Positions 53,679-64,000 of a stretch of DNA of 64,000 nt are shown here, piece by piece. Within the stretch, counting starts at the first letter, position 1. The number at the start of each line of letters is the position of its first letter. Below the pieces are notes generated by a model that saw only the letters and a program-made list of their open reading frames with translations, did no database searches and was not told the DNA's origin. The stretch is from Adiantum capillus-veneris. Lineage: Eukaryota; Streptophyta; Polypodiopsida; Polypodiales; Pteridaceae. A program made the position numbers and the translations under genes. The stretch is taken from contig CM043960.1 in NCBI GenBank assembly GCA_014529385.2, positions 25,712,396-25,776,395 of the forward strand. Reading direction: 5' to 3'.

Positions 53679-55240
53679 TGTAACATTTAATGGCCTAGGA
53701 ACTTGTGTGTAGCGGAAATTAGCATGAACATAGTGAACATTTCATTAGAATAGATTCCTAATGAGCATAACAAGAGTGCTTGGGTGGAGAGAGCAACAAA
53801 AAGCATAACACCTAGTTAGATAGCATGAACAATAATTCAAAAGAGAGAGAAATTAAGCTATTGACAATAGTTGAGGACCGGATTTACATGGAGCCGACGG
53901 ACCCCCCTCCAAAAGGCTTTGTATTATGGTTTCTCCCATCAAGAGAGACATTTTACAATACAATTCTTTGTGTTCCTTCTATATTAGCTAGTGCAATGAA
54001 GATGGAAACTTCAAGCACTAATAAAAAAAATTATAAAACACAACATCAATTCCCTCACAATCTCAGACCCAAGACCTCACACACCTTCGAAGATGGTGAG
54101 AGCTAGCGGGGTATGAAAGTAGATTGAGAGGAAGAAGGAGTAGTCTTACGAGAAAGATGTACATCTCCTCACATAATCACTTATTAGCATAGCATAGCTT
54201 AGTAATTAGCATGGTAGAGGAGATAAGCATGCATTGAAGCTCGGCTCTTGGTTGGATTTGCATCACAAAGCCAAGAGTTGCTGATGTAGGCCTCCCTTCT
54301 CACAAGCTTGGAGTAGGTGATAAGATTTCCATTAAAGCTTGAGAAGGAGAGAGAGAGAGAGTCTTCTTGCTTCACACATGAGTTAGTGTGAGTGTGTATG
54401 CAATAATGCCTTTGAAAATTCAGCCCCGTCTCTCTCTCTTGGTCGACCCCTCTTGCTATTTGCTCATGCTACCACCCCATTGGACCTCTTCAGGCTTAGC
54501 CAATAGGATTTAAGGAGTATAAGTGATAGCCTTTTGACATGTGTCCCCCTTTCCCCTTTTGTGAGAGCTTTAGGTAATTAATTAATGCAACTAAACTCTC
54601 ATTGGACCCCTTTGTCTCCTGGCCAATAGGAATCAGGCAAGCCATTGGGCTGTTGAATGCTCTTTGGAGCCCTTGGGAGACTGTCGAACAGTCTTGTAGA
54701 GAGCTTAATTCTTATTAATTATTTTATTAAGTGTTTTTAAATTAGTTAAACTAGATTTTCTCTACCCTAATTCTCATTGGTCCACCTCCATGGCCGTCCA
54801 ATAGGATTTGAGTGCACCTTGTGGGCATCTGGGCTAGGGAGCTGACATGTGTCCCTCATTCCCTTTGTGTAAAGAAGACATGTGAGTGTGTGTGTGTGCG
54901 TGTTTCTCTCTCATCCCCCTCCTTTGTAGGATCCATGAAGACTTTTGTACACACACACACACAAAGCATCCAATTTCCCTAAGCTTAACCATTGGACACA
55001 ACCTTTGATTTTTGGAACCTTAGCATTTTGGAAGTCTTAATGGGATGAACCTTAGGGTCTTTAAAGCCCATTGTTGCACCTTGGTCTTTTGCAGATGCCT
55101 CCCCCTTTGGATCCCTACTGTGGCCGGTCTGCCAGCTTAACCAATATTCTAGCTTTTTTTCCACTGGCACTTCCCCATATTAAATGATCAGCTTAACATG
55201 AGAAAATCATTTAGGAGAATTAGATATTGGTTATTATGAA
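53679..55240 (-). mobile_element. G3 5' LTR
   Basis: On plus it runs TGTAACATTTAATGGCC to GGTTATTATGA, the reverse complement of the G4 LTR ends, about 1.56 kb, with clear divergence from G4. Its partner LTR is missing because G3 is truncated at 41951. The frame 53825-54106 (MNNNSKERE...) is antisense to the LTR. Confidence 0.9.
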
Positions 55241-55484
55241 AGATGTATTTACTTAAAATGGTTTAGCTTAGCTACTGTTTGACTTCAAAGATCCCTGTTG
55301 ATTTCAACGTGGATGACCTCGACAACTCTATTACTTTTGTATAGAATCATTGGAATGATGCCTCATTCTTATTATATTGTACAAAACGAGTTTAATACTT
55401 AGTAATTTTTGTACAAATCATAGTCTAATTATCTAAAGACAGTTGTCTTTTGAATGTTATTTTCTTTTGTCTATATGATACAAC

Positions 55485-55541
<57 letters not shown>

Positions 55542-57430
55542 AAGTGGAATATTTTGCTACCTTGCTTTTTATTTATTTTTACATTCAAGACTCCTTGCTA
55601 GACCTTACATTACAAGAATTCTTGGCATGCTGTTTCTTTTACTCAAGATATTCTTTTTCACCTTTGATCAAATGTCCCTATATGAACATCACTTTAGAAA
55701 ATTTGGTGGGAAATTAGCCTAGGGGTATGTCAGATTGGAAATACATGAAACTAGATATTGGGACCTTGTGTCCTCATGATCAATGGTATAAGTGAGCCAA
55801 GAATCTCCTTTCACCATGCCAAAAGAACAATAGCTTACATACCTTCTTCCCATATATCTAAAAGGGAAAAGCTGCTAGTAGATCAATCTCTTCATTTTGT
55901 AGATCTTGCATTAGTTACTAAAATATGCACATAGATTTTATCTCCCAAATGGTCAATCGCTCATTGTTCATCCATACATCAACTTCCTCTATGGGTTCTT
56001 TTAGCATATCCATTTAAGTTTTGATCTAGAGGGACCAATTGAACACCCACATGATGCCATTGATTGCTAAAAAATCATCAGGAAGGGAATGGGGTCTAAG
56101 GGGGCCACTTTATTTTCGATGGGATTAAAAAGGAGATTATGGAAGGGGAAAATGGGTGGATGCCATGTGGACTGAAATGGTGGGTATGGCAGGGCCTAAA
56201 AGTAAGAGGTCAAACTTGTACTCTTCTAAAACTTTTTCTCTAAGTGGTTGGGTAAAAACCAATCCTTTCTCTCTCTAGTGACTGATAGTTTCTCCCCCCT
56301 TTCTCCTAAAAGGGGGTCCCTCCAAAAACATGTTGATCATTCCCTCCCTCTCTCTCTACTGTTCTATCTCTCACTTCTCTTCACTTCACCTTGCAAGTTG
56401 CTTCTCTTTCCTTCCTTTCACTTTTCCCTCCCAAAAGCTATGCAACAGAAGTTTGAACCTCCTTGCCCTCCTGAAGCTTACTGCATTCTCCTCAAGATTG
56501 TTGCATTATCCTCAAGTTGAAGTTATCCATTTCTCCATGAGCCTCACTAAACACCTCTACCTAAAGTTGAAGATCTGCAGCATATCTTTTGCTAAATCAT
56601 CCCTCTTTATTTCCTCAATAGGTTTCTTGCTCCTTTTCCATTAAGCTCTCTAGAGAGGATCTACTTCCCTCTCAAGATTTGCAACATTATCTCCCCCATT
56701 AAGCCAACAAGCAGGTGGAGCAGTATGTTAGTAATTGTCTTTGTGTATCATCAAGAATCTTTCTCTTTATACAACTGAGAACATGGATGTGCAATGTCTA
56801 ACCATAAGTGTTTGTTTCCAGGTTGTGCCACTATTCCCCATGGCATCATCAGGTACTCGATGACCTAGAAGTGTCATTGACTCCATTTCACGCAATAATG
56901 TACAAGACAACAATGGATGTTGGGTGACGATGGAGTTCAAACGAATGATGTGGGTGATAATGCAGCCCAACTCAAGAGGTGCACACAAGGTCTCAAGGAG
57001 ACACATGGCTTCTCGAGCACACCATTGGAAGGGAAGAATCATGGAGTTCAAGAAAACACAAGGTATCAAGAGGCTTGCGAAGGTGCATCATTTGTATGTT
57101 GCTTCACAACTAAAGCTAGAGAAAGCAGTGGCTCCATTGAGGTTTCTTGCAAACTATAATTTTACTCCTCTGTCAAGTTTTTAGATTGTCTATTTAGTAC
57201 TTTTGCTGTGTACGTTGTTTTTGATACTGGAAATTTTCCATTGCTTGTTCATGTTTGCTTATGTTTTTCCATCCAAGTTTGTAGAGTAGGTGTCAATAGA
57301 GTCCTTCACAAGAGCTTTTAAGGCCATCCACTGACCTTGGCGAGTTGCTCTATCCTCGATATCCATCCTCTGAGATTGCCTCACGAATGTTTTTTTTAAT
57401 AATCATACGCCTAGGCCAAATGGGTATGGT
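55241..57430. other. spacer with (CA)n, no gene recognised
   Basis: (CA)n microsatellite at 55486-55535. 56240-56660 is CT-rich with frames lacking motifs. A short frame at 56924-57184 (ends KLEKAVAPLRFLANYNFTPL) is unassigned and might be an exon of the split gene to the right. Confidence 0.45.
55486..55535. repeat. (CA)n microsatellite, 50 bp
   Basis: Uninterrupted CA tract; frames through it read Thr-His polymers. Confidence 0.95.
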
Positions 57431-57439
57431 AATCTTTAT

Positions 57440-58852
57440 CAGGTTCATTCACCAACCTTGGAGAGTTTAGAATGGCCTAAGCAAGGCAGTGCCTTGATTG
57501 TAGCAACCAAAAGGAGAATTGAGGCAGATGTGCAAGCAACAATGAAGTACACCTATGGTTCCCACAAAGCCACGGTAACATGATTTATGTCTCTTAATGT
57601 GTGTGTTTACCTTTCGACTTCAGACTGTTCACAAGACACCAAAAATGTGGACTTGCAAAGAAAGAAGTGCAATCAGCGGATTCCTTGCAGTAGCTGGACG
57701 GGAGACTAAGGTGGTCAACCACCAGGGAGATAATATCAAGTGCTCTATAGTTCTTGAGAATGTGGTGTTTGGATACCTTATTGCAAAGCAAATCTTCTCA
57801 ATGATCTTTTCCTACAAAAAAAGGAAGCTAACGATGGGAGTATGGGAGGCACTAGACTCTGATGTTGCTGCTAGAGAATTAGTTGACTTGCAAATATGCC
57901 TCCACGATGATAAAGTGCATGCCATTGCAATTAATAAGACTGGCACCTCAGTCACCTTTGTGAGTATCTTAATCTCAAATATACCTTTCCCAAGCAATAT
58001 CTCTTTGTAATCAATGAAAAGGTTTTTTACTCCAAAAAAGAGAAGATCTTTCTATGTGAGAACATTCCGTTTCTGCGATGTATTTTTGTAAAAGCTTATA
58101 ACTGACTCAAATTTCACTCCCAATCAATACATACAGTGTTTTGAATCTCGTCGCTGTGCACCCAATGAAAACGAACAGAAGTTGGTGCAAACGATGGCAA
58201 GTACACTTGTGGAAATCAAATCATGTGCCTCGTTTTATGAAAGCGTTTCAAAAAGCGCTTTCCATCGATAGAAACCACTAAACGCTATGGGTGGAGATGA
58301 TCTCTCTAGCATCGATCTTACAAAGAAAAATCTTGAAGAGATGGATGAAGAAACTGAGGTAAACATTTCTTAACCCGGTCCATTGTCTATTGTTCCTTAC
58401 AACAAGTTTTAAAGTCGTTTAAAATGCTTTGTAGATGGCATACCATGTTGATAAGTTTGCAATGCGTACTGGAGGTTCACACAACGTGCCCATGGGTAGG
58501 GATAGCTTGCTTTGGCAAAACCCAAGCTACCCGGGGCCATCGATTCTTTGAGTTTCTTACACGGAGTTCTGCAAGAATTCTTCTGCGGAGCTACTTAAGT
58601 GCAAAGCATTAAGTGCCATACTACTCACTGAAGATTCCCTCACCCTAAATGCTCACAAATGTATATTGGTGGATCAAGAGTGGCATTGTATGCCTTTATA
58701 GGCAAGCACACTGGATCATTCCTCTCCCATCGCGCCTTAAGCCTAGGTCAAGGGGTAACAAACTTAGAGGAAATTGTAAAATCCCTTGGCATCAAGTCAG
58801 CCATTCACCCATACCCACAAATGTAATTCGTAGAAAAACTAATCGACCATGA
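57440..58852 (+). pseudogene. split gene of unknown function (several exon-like segments)
   Basis: Coding-like segments are joined by plausible GT-AG introns. One ends KYTYGSHKAT|GTAAC near 57572. One opens after TTCAG at 57623 (TVHKTPKMWTCKERSAISGF ... NKTGTSVTF|GTGAG, to about 57960). One opens after ATACAG near 58135 (CFESRRCAPNENEQKLVQTM) and, past a TAG, runs to DLTKKNLEEMDEETE|GTAAAC near 58358. One opens after TTTGTAG (AYHVDKFAMRTGGSHNVPMG) and stops near 58550. A final frame lies at 58649-58852 (Lys/Arg-rich). I do not recognise the family. The in-frame stop near 58270 suggests decay. Confidence 0.35.
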
Positions 58853-58943
58853 TGTAATATCCAAATCAATACTGATTAAATTGTTTTTTTAATCGATTTT
58901 TGTCAACATTCTGTACTGGCTTTTTCAATGATTCATATTGTCC

Positions 58944-59081
58944 CAATAAATTTTATTTTCGCAACACGTGCACAAAACCTCGATCATGCAAGCACCCATC
59001 GCCCGGGGGGCACAATAAATTTCGTTTTCGCAACACGTGCACAAAACCTCGATCATGCAAGCACCCATCGGTCGGGCGGCA
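58944..59081. repeat. 69-bp tandem duplication
   Basis: Two units (58944-59012, 59013-59081), both with TTTTCGCAACACGTGCACAA and TCGATCATGCAAGCACCCAT and about 90 percent identical. A third, partial, inverted copy lies at 59341-59373. Confidence 0.95.
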
Positions 59082-59180
59082 TCTCTCGGTGATTCTTTTA
59101 CAAAAGCGAATGATTGGGGGGGGGTACGGAGGCAACGGAACCATCACGGCACACAATGATGCTTGACGGGATCGGACAGT

Positions 59181-59241
59181 GCAAACAAAGGCCCTGTGTG
59201 CCACGACGCGCAGGGGGCAGTTCTGACAGGGCCTTTGTTGC
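59181..59241. repeat. hairpin with 16-17-bp arms
   Basis: GCAAACAAAGGCCCTGT and ACAGGGCCTTTGTTGC are inverted copies apart from one extra A, with a 28-nt GC-rich loop. It sits between the direct repeats and their inverted copy. Confidence 0.85.
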
Positions 59242-59340
59242 ATCGTATGACCTTGCTTGGCACCATTGTGCACCGTGGTCATTCCGCTACCTCTGTATGG
59301 CCCCCTTGTTGTGTCATTTCATAACAAAATAACTAAGAGG

Positions 59341-59373
59341 TGCCCCCCGATTGATGGGTGCTTGCATGGTCGA
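59341..59373. repeat. inverted partial copy of the 69-bp repeat
   Basis: GATGGGTGCTTGCATGGTCG is the reverse complement of the unit end at 59045-59070. With 58944-59081 it brackets about 260 bp, possibly the termini of a small non-autonomous element. Confidence 0.8.
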
Positions 59374-59517
59374 TATGAGTTTAAATTTAACAACGTAAAT
59401 AATTCAAATACTTAGAAAACACAATGTACAACAATTGCACGGAATGGTAGAAATTTGACTCTTTGATATTATATAAAAAGATTACAAATCTCATCAAGAG
59501 AGAGTACATGGGATAAA

Positions 59518-59880
59518 CTAATTCTTATGAAGGCACCCTTCATTTTGCAAATTGATTGCAAGAGCTAAATCCGTATTTTTCAAGGTTACGCGCTTAGCAT
59601 GCATTATACAGGAAACACCATCTTGAAACAACTGCACCAAAATGTCTTTGACGACATCCTATAGAGCCAGTAAAGCTGCGCGTTGTATGCGTGTAACAAA
59701 ATCAGTGTATTCAATTATCATCTCTCTCACCACCCGAGAGAAGGCCACTTTGGGTATGATTGGCTCAGTGCTCTTTTGATACTTCTGGATCTCCCACAAA
59801 TCAATTGTGCCTGGCTTCCATGTTTGTTTTTTATGTGCTATTGATGATGGCGGAGGAACCGCTTGCCTGGCCCATTGAGG
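59518..59880 (-). pseudogene. histone H3-like (CENH3-type) histone-fold remnant
   Basis: One frame reads KKQTWKPGTIDLWEIQKYQK, then STEPIIPKVAFSRVVREM, FVTRIQRAALLAL, a TAG (59659-59661), DVVKDILVQLFQDG and SCIMHAKRVTLKNTDLALA. It stops at 59518. This follows H3 from the N-helix (RPGT-LREI-KYQKST) to helix 3 (HAKRVT). Loop 1 is one residue longer than canonical H3 and has VTR before helix 2, as in centromeric H3 (CENH3); the conserved Trp of that loop is Ile here. The TAG replaces the Gln of LALQ. Upstream in frame are two more stops (near 59885-59895), so the tail is uncertain. H3 variants package nucleosomes, and CENH3 marks centromeres. It may be a pseudogene or a captured domain. Confidence 0.65.
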
Positions 59881-59899
59881 AGGTCATTTTTATACTTTT

Positions 59900-60240
59900 T
59901 CCTCCTCTTCAACTGGGCTTGTTTTTCTTTGGGCGTCACCTTGTCTTTCTTCCTCTTTGCACATTGCTTGGCTCTTTGAGGAATTTTTGAAGGGCTTGAG
60001 CTCCCAGCGTTTGCTTGTTGGCGGCCTGAGCTTTATCCTCTGCCTCCTTCCTCTCTACCTCTACTCGTGCTTGTAAGTTTGCCAAATGAGCTCTCTTGAC
60101 CTCAGTTCTCTACCAATCCTCTTGTTCCCTCTGTCTTCTTTGTTCTTCTTGCATTCTTTGTGCTTCCTTGTCAGATGACTATTTCTTTTCGATCTCTTTT
60201 ATTTTCTTCCTTCTCTTGGCCTCTCGCACTTTAGAATTTG
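59900..60240 (-). pseudogene. charged coiled-coil segment upstream of the H3-like remnant
   Basis: The minus frame reads NSKVREAKRRKKIKEIEKK, stop, SSDKEAQRMQEEQRRQREQE, then after another stop VKRAHLANLQARVEVERKEA and EDKAQAANK, ending in a basic GRKTR near 59940. It is Lys/Glu/Arg-rich and helical. It is collinear with the H3-like fold in a neighbouring phase and could be its extended N-terminal tail. It contains two stops and needs a frameshift to join. Confidence 0.3.
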
Positions 60241-61976
60241 GGTTGCATGGTATTACTTTGATTACCCTTTGTTTGTATCATAGTCCAAATCTTCGCGGAG
60301 TGGTTTTAGTGGTTGCCTGAGCACTAGGTGCTGTGACAGCGGATGAGGGCTCCAGGTTTTGTAGCGGACCCCGGTATTCCTCTTTGGTTGCTCTTGTTTC
60401 TTATGTGGCCCTGTGTAGAGATGAAATTGGTGGGGGATATGGCAGAGGTGTGTGATTGGGATGATTTGGTGGTGCGAGATCACCAAAAATATGTCGCATG
60501 GTGGTTTGATAATCTAGATTCGATGGTTGGGAGGTTGTTGGGCATGTGGAGCGGGTTGTAGCTTTGGATTATCAACTTGTGGTTGAGGATGTGGATTTGA
60601 AATCGTAGATTTTGCATAGGGTGCTGACTGCATATTTTTAGTGGTGTGAGTGGTTGTGGTGGTATCAATGTGCGTAGTGGTATGCTCGTGTGAATCGTCT
60701 ATGTGGTACAAGATATGAGTGCGTGCTCGTTTGTGCTCGAGAGGATATTCTAGAATGTGCAAACAAGAAATGAACTTCAAGTTGTGAGTTTTGACTTATA
60801 TAGTACTTAAACTTTCCAAAAAAAACTTAAAAACTCAGTAATATCAACAAAAAAAAAAACTCCAAAATAAACGAAATTTGACCCACGGGACCACTGATTG
60901 AGGCGTCAACAAATCACTTGGCATTACAATGCATGTTTACAATAGAAGTGGTTAGTGTAAAAAATTATTAGTTTTCCACCCAACGCCTGGCATTCCGTTG
61001 CCTTGTCTCCAACCATTGTTGGAATCGATCTTTTGGGCTCGAAGCATGATATGATTGTGATCGCCTCATGCTAATCACTTTCTATATTTTGCATTTCAAA
61101 CTTCTTTGCACTCTAATCTTCTTCTTCTCTCTCCCCGTTAAAACTCTGTAGAATCAATTGAACATCTCGTGTAGGGCATTGCTCTTTTTCCTCCACCTCC
61201 ATGCCGTGTATTTTTAAAATACACTGTTTTTGCTTGATAGTGTGAGCGCTCCATTCCTTGGCTACTCCTTATGCCTAGTGAACCGTATGTGTCGAAAAAA
61301 AATGAGCTATGTACAAAAAGAATGTGCTTAAAAGACAATTAAACTTTAGCTCAAACACTGATGTTTTTTGGCTACAAAGGCAAAGTGTTCCAACCCACCA
61401 TGTAATATGTTATGTGTGTCTTCCCCTAGGCACCCACCATTTGCACTGTGAAACTATTGACTAAAATTTTTAAGGTGGATAGCTCAACACAAGTTAGGTT
61501 TTCTTTTTCAAGAAGATGAAAATATCATCTATAGACTGCCACATATGAGCACGCTTAATTCCTAGTGCTGCTTTGTTACCTCTGTAGGTGGTAATGTCAC
61601 ACACCTTTTTCCACAATTGAAACTCATTGGGACTTTGGGAGTCAAAATAGTTTAAAAGAAAATGCCTAACTTTACTACCACCCATACATATTTTAATAAG
61701 ACGATCCTATGTACTTCTAGATGCCTTCTTGTCCTTTGATAACTCAATTGCACCCCCATGTAGATCAACACTTGATAAAATAGATTCGATTTCTCTTATA
61801 CACTCTTCTCTTCTTTCTGCAGGCTCCATATTTCAAGCATAATTAATATGGAGCATAAGCAACTTGTCAAGAATTTATAGACATGCATGAAGGATTCACA
61901 CATGCCCATTTATCAGTGGAATCAGTAGAATAGGATCCCAATTTGGATCGTCCATGTCTTGATTAGGGGGTACACT
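60241..61976. other. spacer, no gene recognised
   Basis: Contains a His/Thr/Pro-rich minus frame (60514-60780) without a motif and AT-rich sequence. 61494-61685 (minus) has a short frame of unknown type that may be the degenerate end of the transposon-like gene to its right. Confidence 0.4.
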
Positions 61977-63700
61977 CTAGTTAAAACTGCGGATATCTTG
62001 AAACCATTTTTGTAGTGCTTTACCTACCGTTTGTGTAGTGGGAACACCTTTCGCTGAGTTGACTACAACTTTGCCACCCTTATCCTTACCGCCCTTTGAC
62101 TTGCTGGCCTTTGTACCCTTGCCCTCCGTTCCCAATGAGACTTTACTGTGGCAACAATAAATGCATGGAAAGAGGGTCATTGCACCTTGCTTGCACCCTA
62201 ATATACACTTGAGATTTTTCAAGTCTCCTACCAAGTTTCACTCCACTAAGAACGTACCCAGACCTGAAACTGCAATCATTGTCCTTCTTGTTGTTTCCGA
62301 ACGACATCAACAATTGGGGTGTGATTGAGATACCATTTCAGGAACTCATCTGTCTTGTGTGGGAAATATTCTTCTCTGACTGAACACCCAAATAGGCGGT
62401 TCCCTTCTCGTTGGCATTTAGCTCAACATCAACGCCCACAAAGGCTCTGTTCATAAATGTCAGTGTAACGCTTATCCTTTTGAGTTGTTGACCTTTGAAA
62501 ATCTAGCACTTATCAAGCTTTATTACAAATATAACTTTGCCATCACACTCTTCTCGTGTCAATCTATAAAATCTAGTCATTGGCTCCTGGAGCTTCAACA
62601 AGTCAACATAGACATTGTTGAACTCGTTGTAACACAAGGATTTGCTATCTTCTAATGGCATGGTATCCTTCACATATTGAAATCCACCCAACAAGCTTGC
62701 AACATCATTATGGGCGCACCTCTTCACAACACTGACACTGTAAGGTGTTAGCATCAACCTAAACAAACCTTTTTCCCTATGACCTAGTGTGACAATTCTA
62801 TGCAAAGCTTCATAGGCCTTGAAACTTATTCTTGCACTGTCACACTCCTCCATCATCTCCTGAGAAACATAATTCTCTTTAGCTCACTGAAATAATTTTG
62901 GTGCAAAACATTAGTAATGCTAACATTTGATGGATCATCCAATAGCTCCACCAACTCCTTTGGCTTGATGATATGCTGCAACAGAGTATGTCCAGTCGTT
63001 TGAGCATCAGAATTGATTCCCATCATCATCCGATCCAAGTTCTTGCATATTGAAATAATATTACAGAAACTTGCAAAAAATGTAAGAAATTTGAAGCTTG
63101 CATTTGTATATTTACCGAGTTTGACGGATACGTTTCTTTTGAGGTCCACCGCTTGAAGATAGCATAGACATCGCATGTCTCTTACGCTTATACAAATGTG
63201 GTAGCCCAATGGAATGGGTGTGAGATGATCAATCACCGACGTATATTACGTGCAATGTGTTGTAGTTGAACATAATTGTCTAGCCGACACTCTTGCTCCA
63301 TTTTTTGATGCTCTACTTTTTAATTAAGATTTACCATCTCATCGTTTAGTTGCTTCGTCGTCTTGTTGGCTTCCTCTCTAACTTGCTGAATGTCTTTCAT
63401 GTTCTTCTCTTGCAATGACAAATAGGCAGCAAAGAGATGTTTTCTTGCTTCCCTTTCATTGATAAAATTTGAATACAATCTCCAGTAGTAGCCAAACAAT
63501 CCGTCTCTCCCATCTTCAATAAAATAAAGTAGCTCAGTGATGTTACGAAAGGGCGGTGATGCATTGGTCATTGGATTGCTAGGGTAAATATGGACATCTA
63601 CCCATAAGTTGATTGAATTGCACCCAATGTTCCGTAGTAGCTGATTTGTAGCATTGGGATTAGATATGCCAAGTCGCACAATAGGATACTCATGCTCCAA
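61977..63700 (-). pseudogene. decayed transposon-like gene of unknown family
   Basis: Consecutive minus frames. 63700-63320 ends in a coiled coil (EKNMKDIQQVREEANKTTKQ). 63236-62853 contains LLQHIIKPKELVELLDDPSN. 62856-62503 contains SLCYNEFNNVYVDLLKLQEP. An unlabelled stretch at about 62500-62290 reads NRLFGCSVREEYFPHKTDEF and LKWYLNHTPIV. 62234-61977 has LVGDLKNLKCILGCKQGA then PCIYCCH, followed by a Lys-rich tail. GDLK-x(n)-LG-x(n)-PC-x2-C is a pattern I associate with uncharacterised transposon-encoded proteins in animals and early plants. That link is from memory and weak. Frame changes and stops show decay; an intron is possible near 63070-63110. Confidence 0.35.
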
Positions 63701-64000
63701 ATCAGCATTTAATCAATATCACTTTGTCTTGTTAGTATTGTCTTGAAGTGGTAGGGGATTGAATGAAATTTGTGTTAGCTAATGAAGCAAATTAGAGAGA
63801 GATGTGTAATGGTGATTGCTACAAGCAGGTGAAGCTCGCTATGAAGGGAAGAAGTAGAGAGTACCCAAAGATAGGAGAAAAGGATTATGTTGTGGAGGAA
63901 AGAAAGAGAGGAAAGTAGCTCAATCTCCTTTGAATTCAATTTGTTGATCATGAGTGTAGAGAGAGAAATGTTGCTGCACACAAAGGTAATGGAGTTTTCC
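63701..64000. other. window edge, nothing recognised
   Basis: AT-rich sequence, possibly the 5' flank of the minus-strand gene at 61977-63700. A short minus frame at 63775-63981 has no motif. Confidence 0.4.

Noticed and set aside
60514-60780. His/Thr/Pro-rich minus frame as the N-terminus of the H3-like gene
   Set aside because: Low-complexity, separated by stops and phase changes, and no feature links it to a histone tail.
1-64000. tRNA, rRNA or other structured RNA genes
   Set aside because: No cloverleaf box A/B pair or rRNA core sequence was noticed by eye. A covariance-model scan was not possible, so absence is not proven.

Overview
This is nuclear DNA from a land plant, most likely a fern or another seed-free lineage with a large, repeat-rich genome. 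That placement is an inference. It rests on Ty3/gypsy chromoviruses and Ty1/copia debris filling much of the window, a plant-only GRAS protein of the NSP2 type, a PPR fragment worded like the large moss/lycophyte/fern PPR families, spliced genes, and long (GA)n/(CT)n tracts. Base composition is AT-rich throughout and no bacterial or organellar gene cluster is visible.

Layout, left to right. 1-5.56 kb: non-coding, with microsatellites and short duplicated blocks. 5.56-10.0 kb: copia debris (reverse transcriptase/RNase H on minus; a gag zinc knuckle and RNase H tail on plus), then a plus-strand chromovirus remnant ending in a 23-G tract. 10.0-17.93 kb: an old minus-strand chromovirus (G1) inserted 14 bp inside that remnant's LTR. 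17.93-19.4 kb: spacer. 19.4-24.8 kb: the one convincing intact host gene, an NSP2-like GRAS regulator with a pyrimidine-rich leader, upstream ORFs, a likely leader intron and a single large coding exon. 26.07-29.0 kb: a PPR pseudogene, then about 17 copies of a roughly 125-bp tandem repeat. 31.0-32.2 kb: a truncated LTR, AT-rich repeats and a 157-bp inverted-repeat element. 32.5-35.7 kb: a broken MULE-like transposase gene with a SWIM zinc finger (minus). 37.1-39.0 kb: four copies of a 46-48-bp palindrome around an internally deleted UDP-galactose-transporter fragment and a 163-nt hairpin. 39.06-40.75 kb: a spliced pseudogene with a ParB/sulfiredoxin-like motif set. 40.75-55.24 kb: three chromovirus copies, including a complete young element (G4, 42036-50941) with near-identical LTRs, a 5-bp target duplication and an uninterrupted 1649-codon gag-pol, inserted into the reverse transcriptase of an older minus copy (G3). 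55.24-64.0 kb: a split gene of unknown function, a repeat/hairpin cluster, a centromere-type histone H3 remnant (minus), and a decayed transposon-like gene (minus).

G0, G1, G2, G3 and G4 are all chromoviruses or chromovirus-like. G1-G4 are clearly one family in different states of decay. Nesting gives relative ages: G0 before G1, and G3 before G4. Fragments of at least four host-type genes (PPR, UDP-galactose transporter, ParB-like, H3-like) lie among the repeats, which fits gene-fragment capture or slow decay in a repeat-dense region. The items most worth a second look are the H3/CENH3-like remnant, the palindrome family with its embedded gene fragment, the ParB-like gene and the 38.7-kb hairpin. 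All assignments come from reading the sequence by eye; no database search was run.
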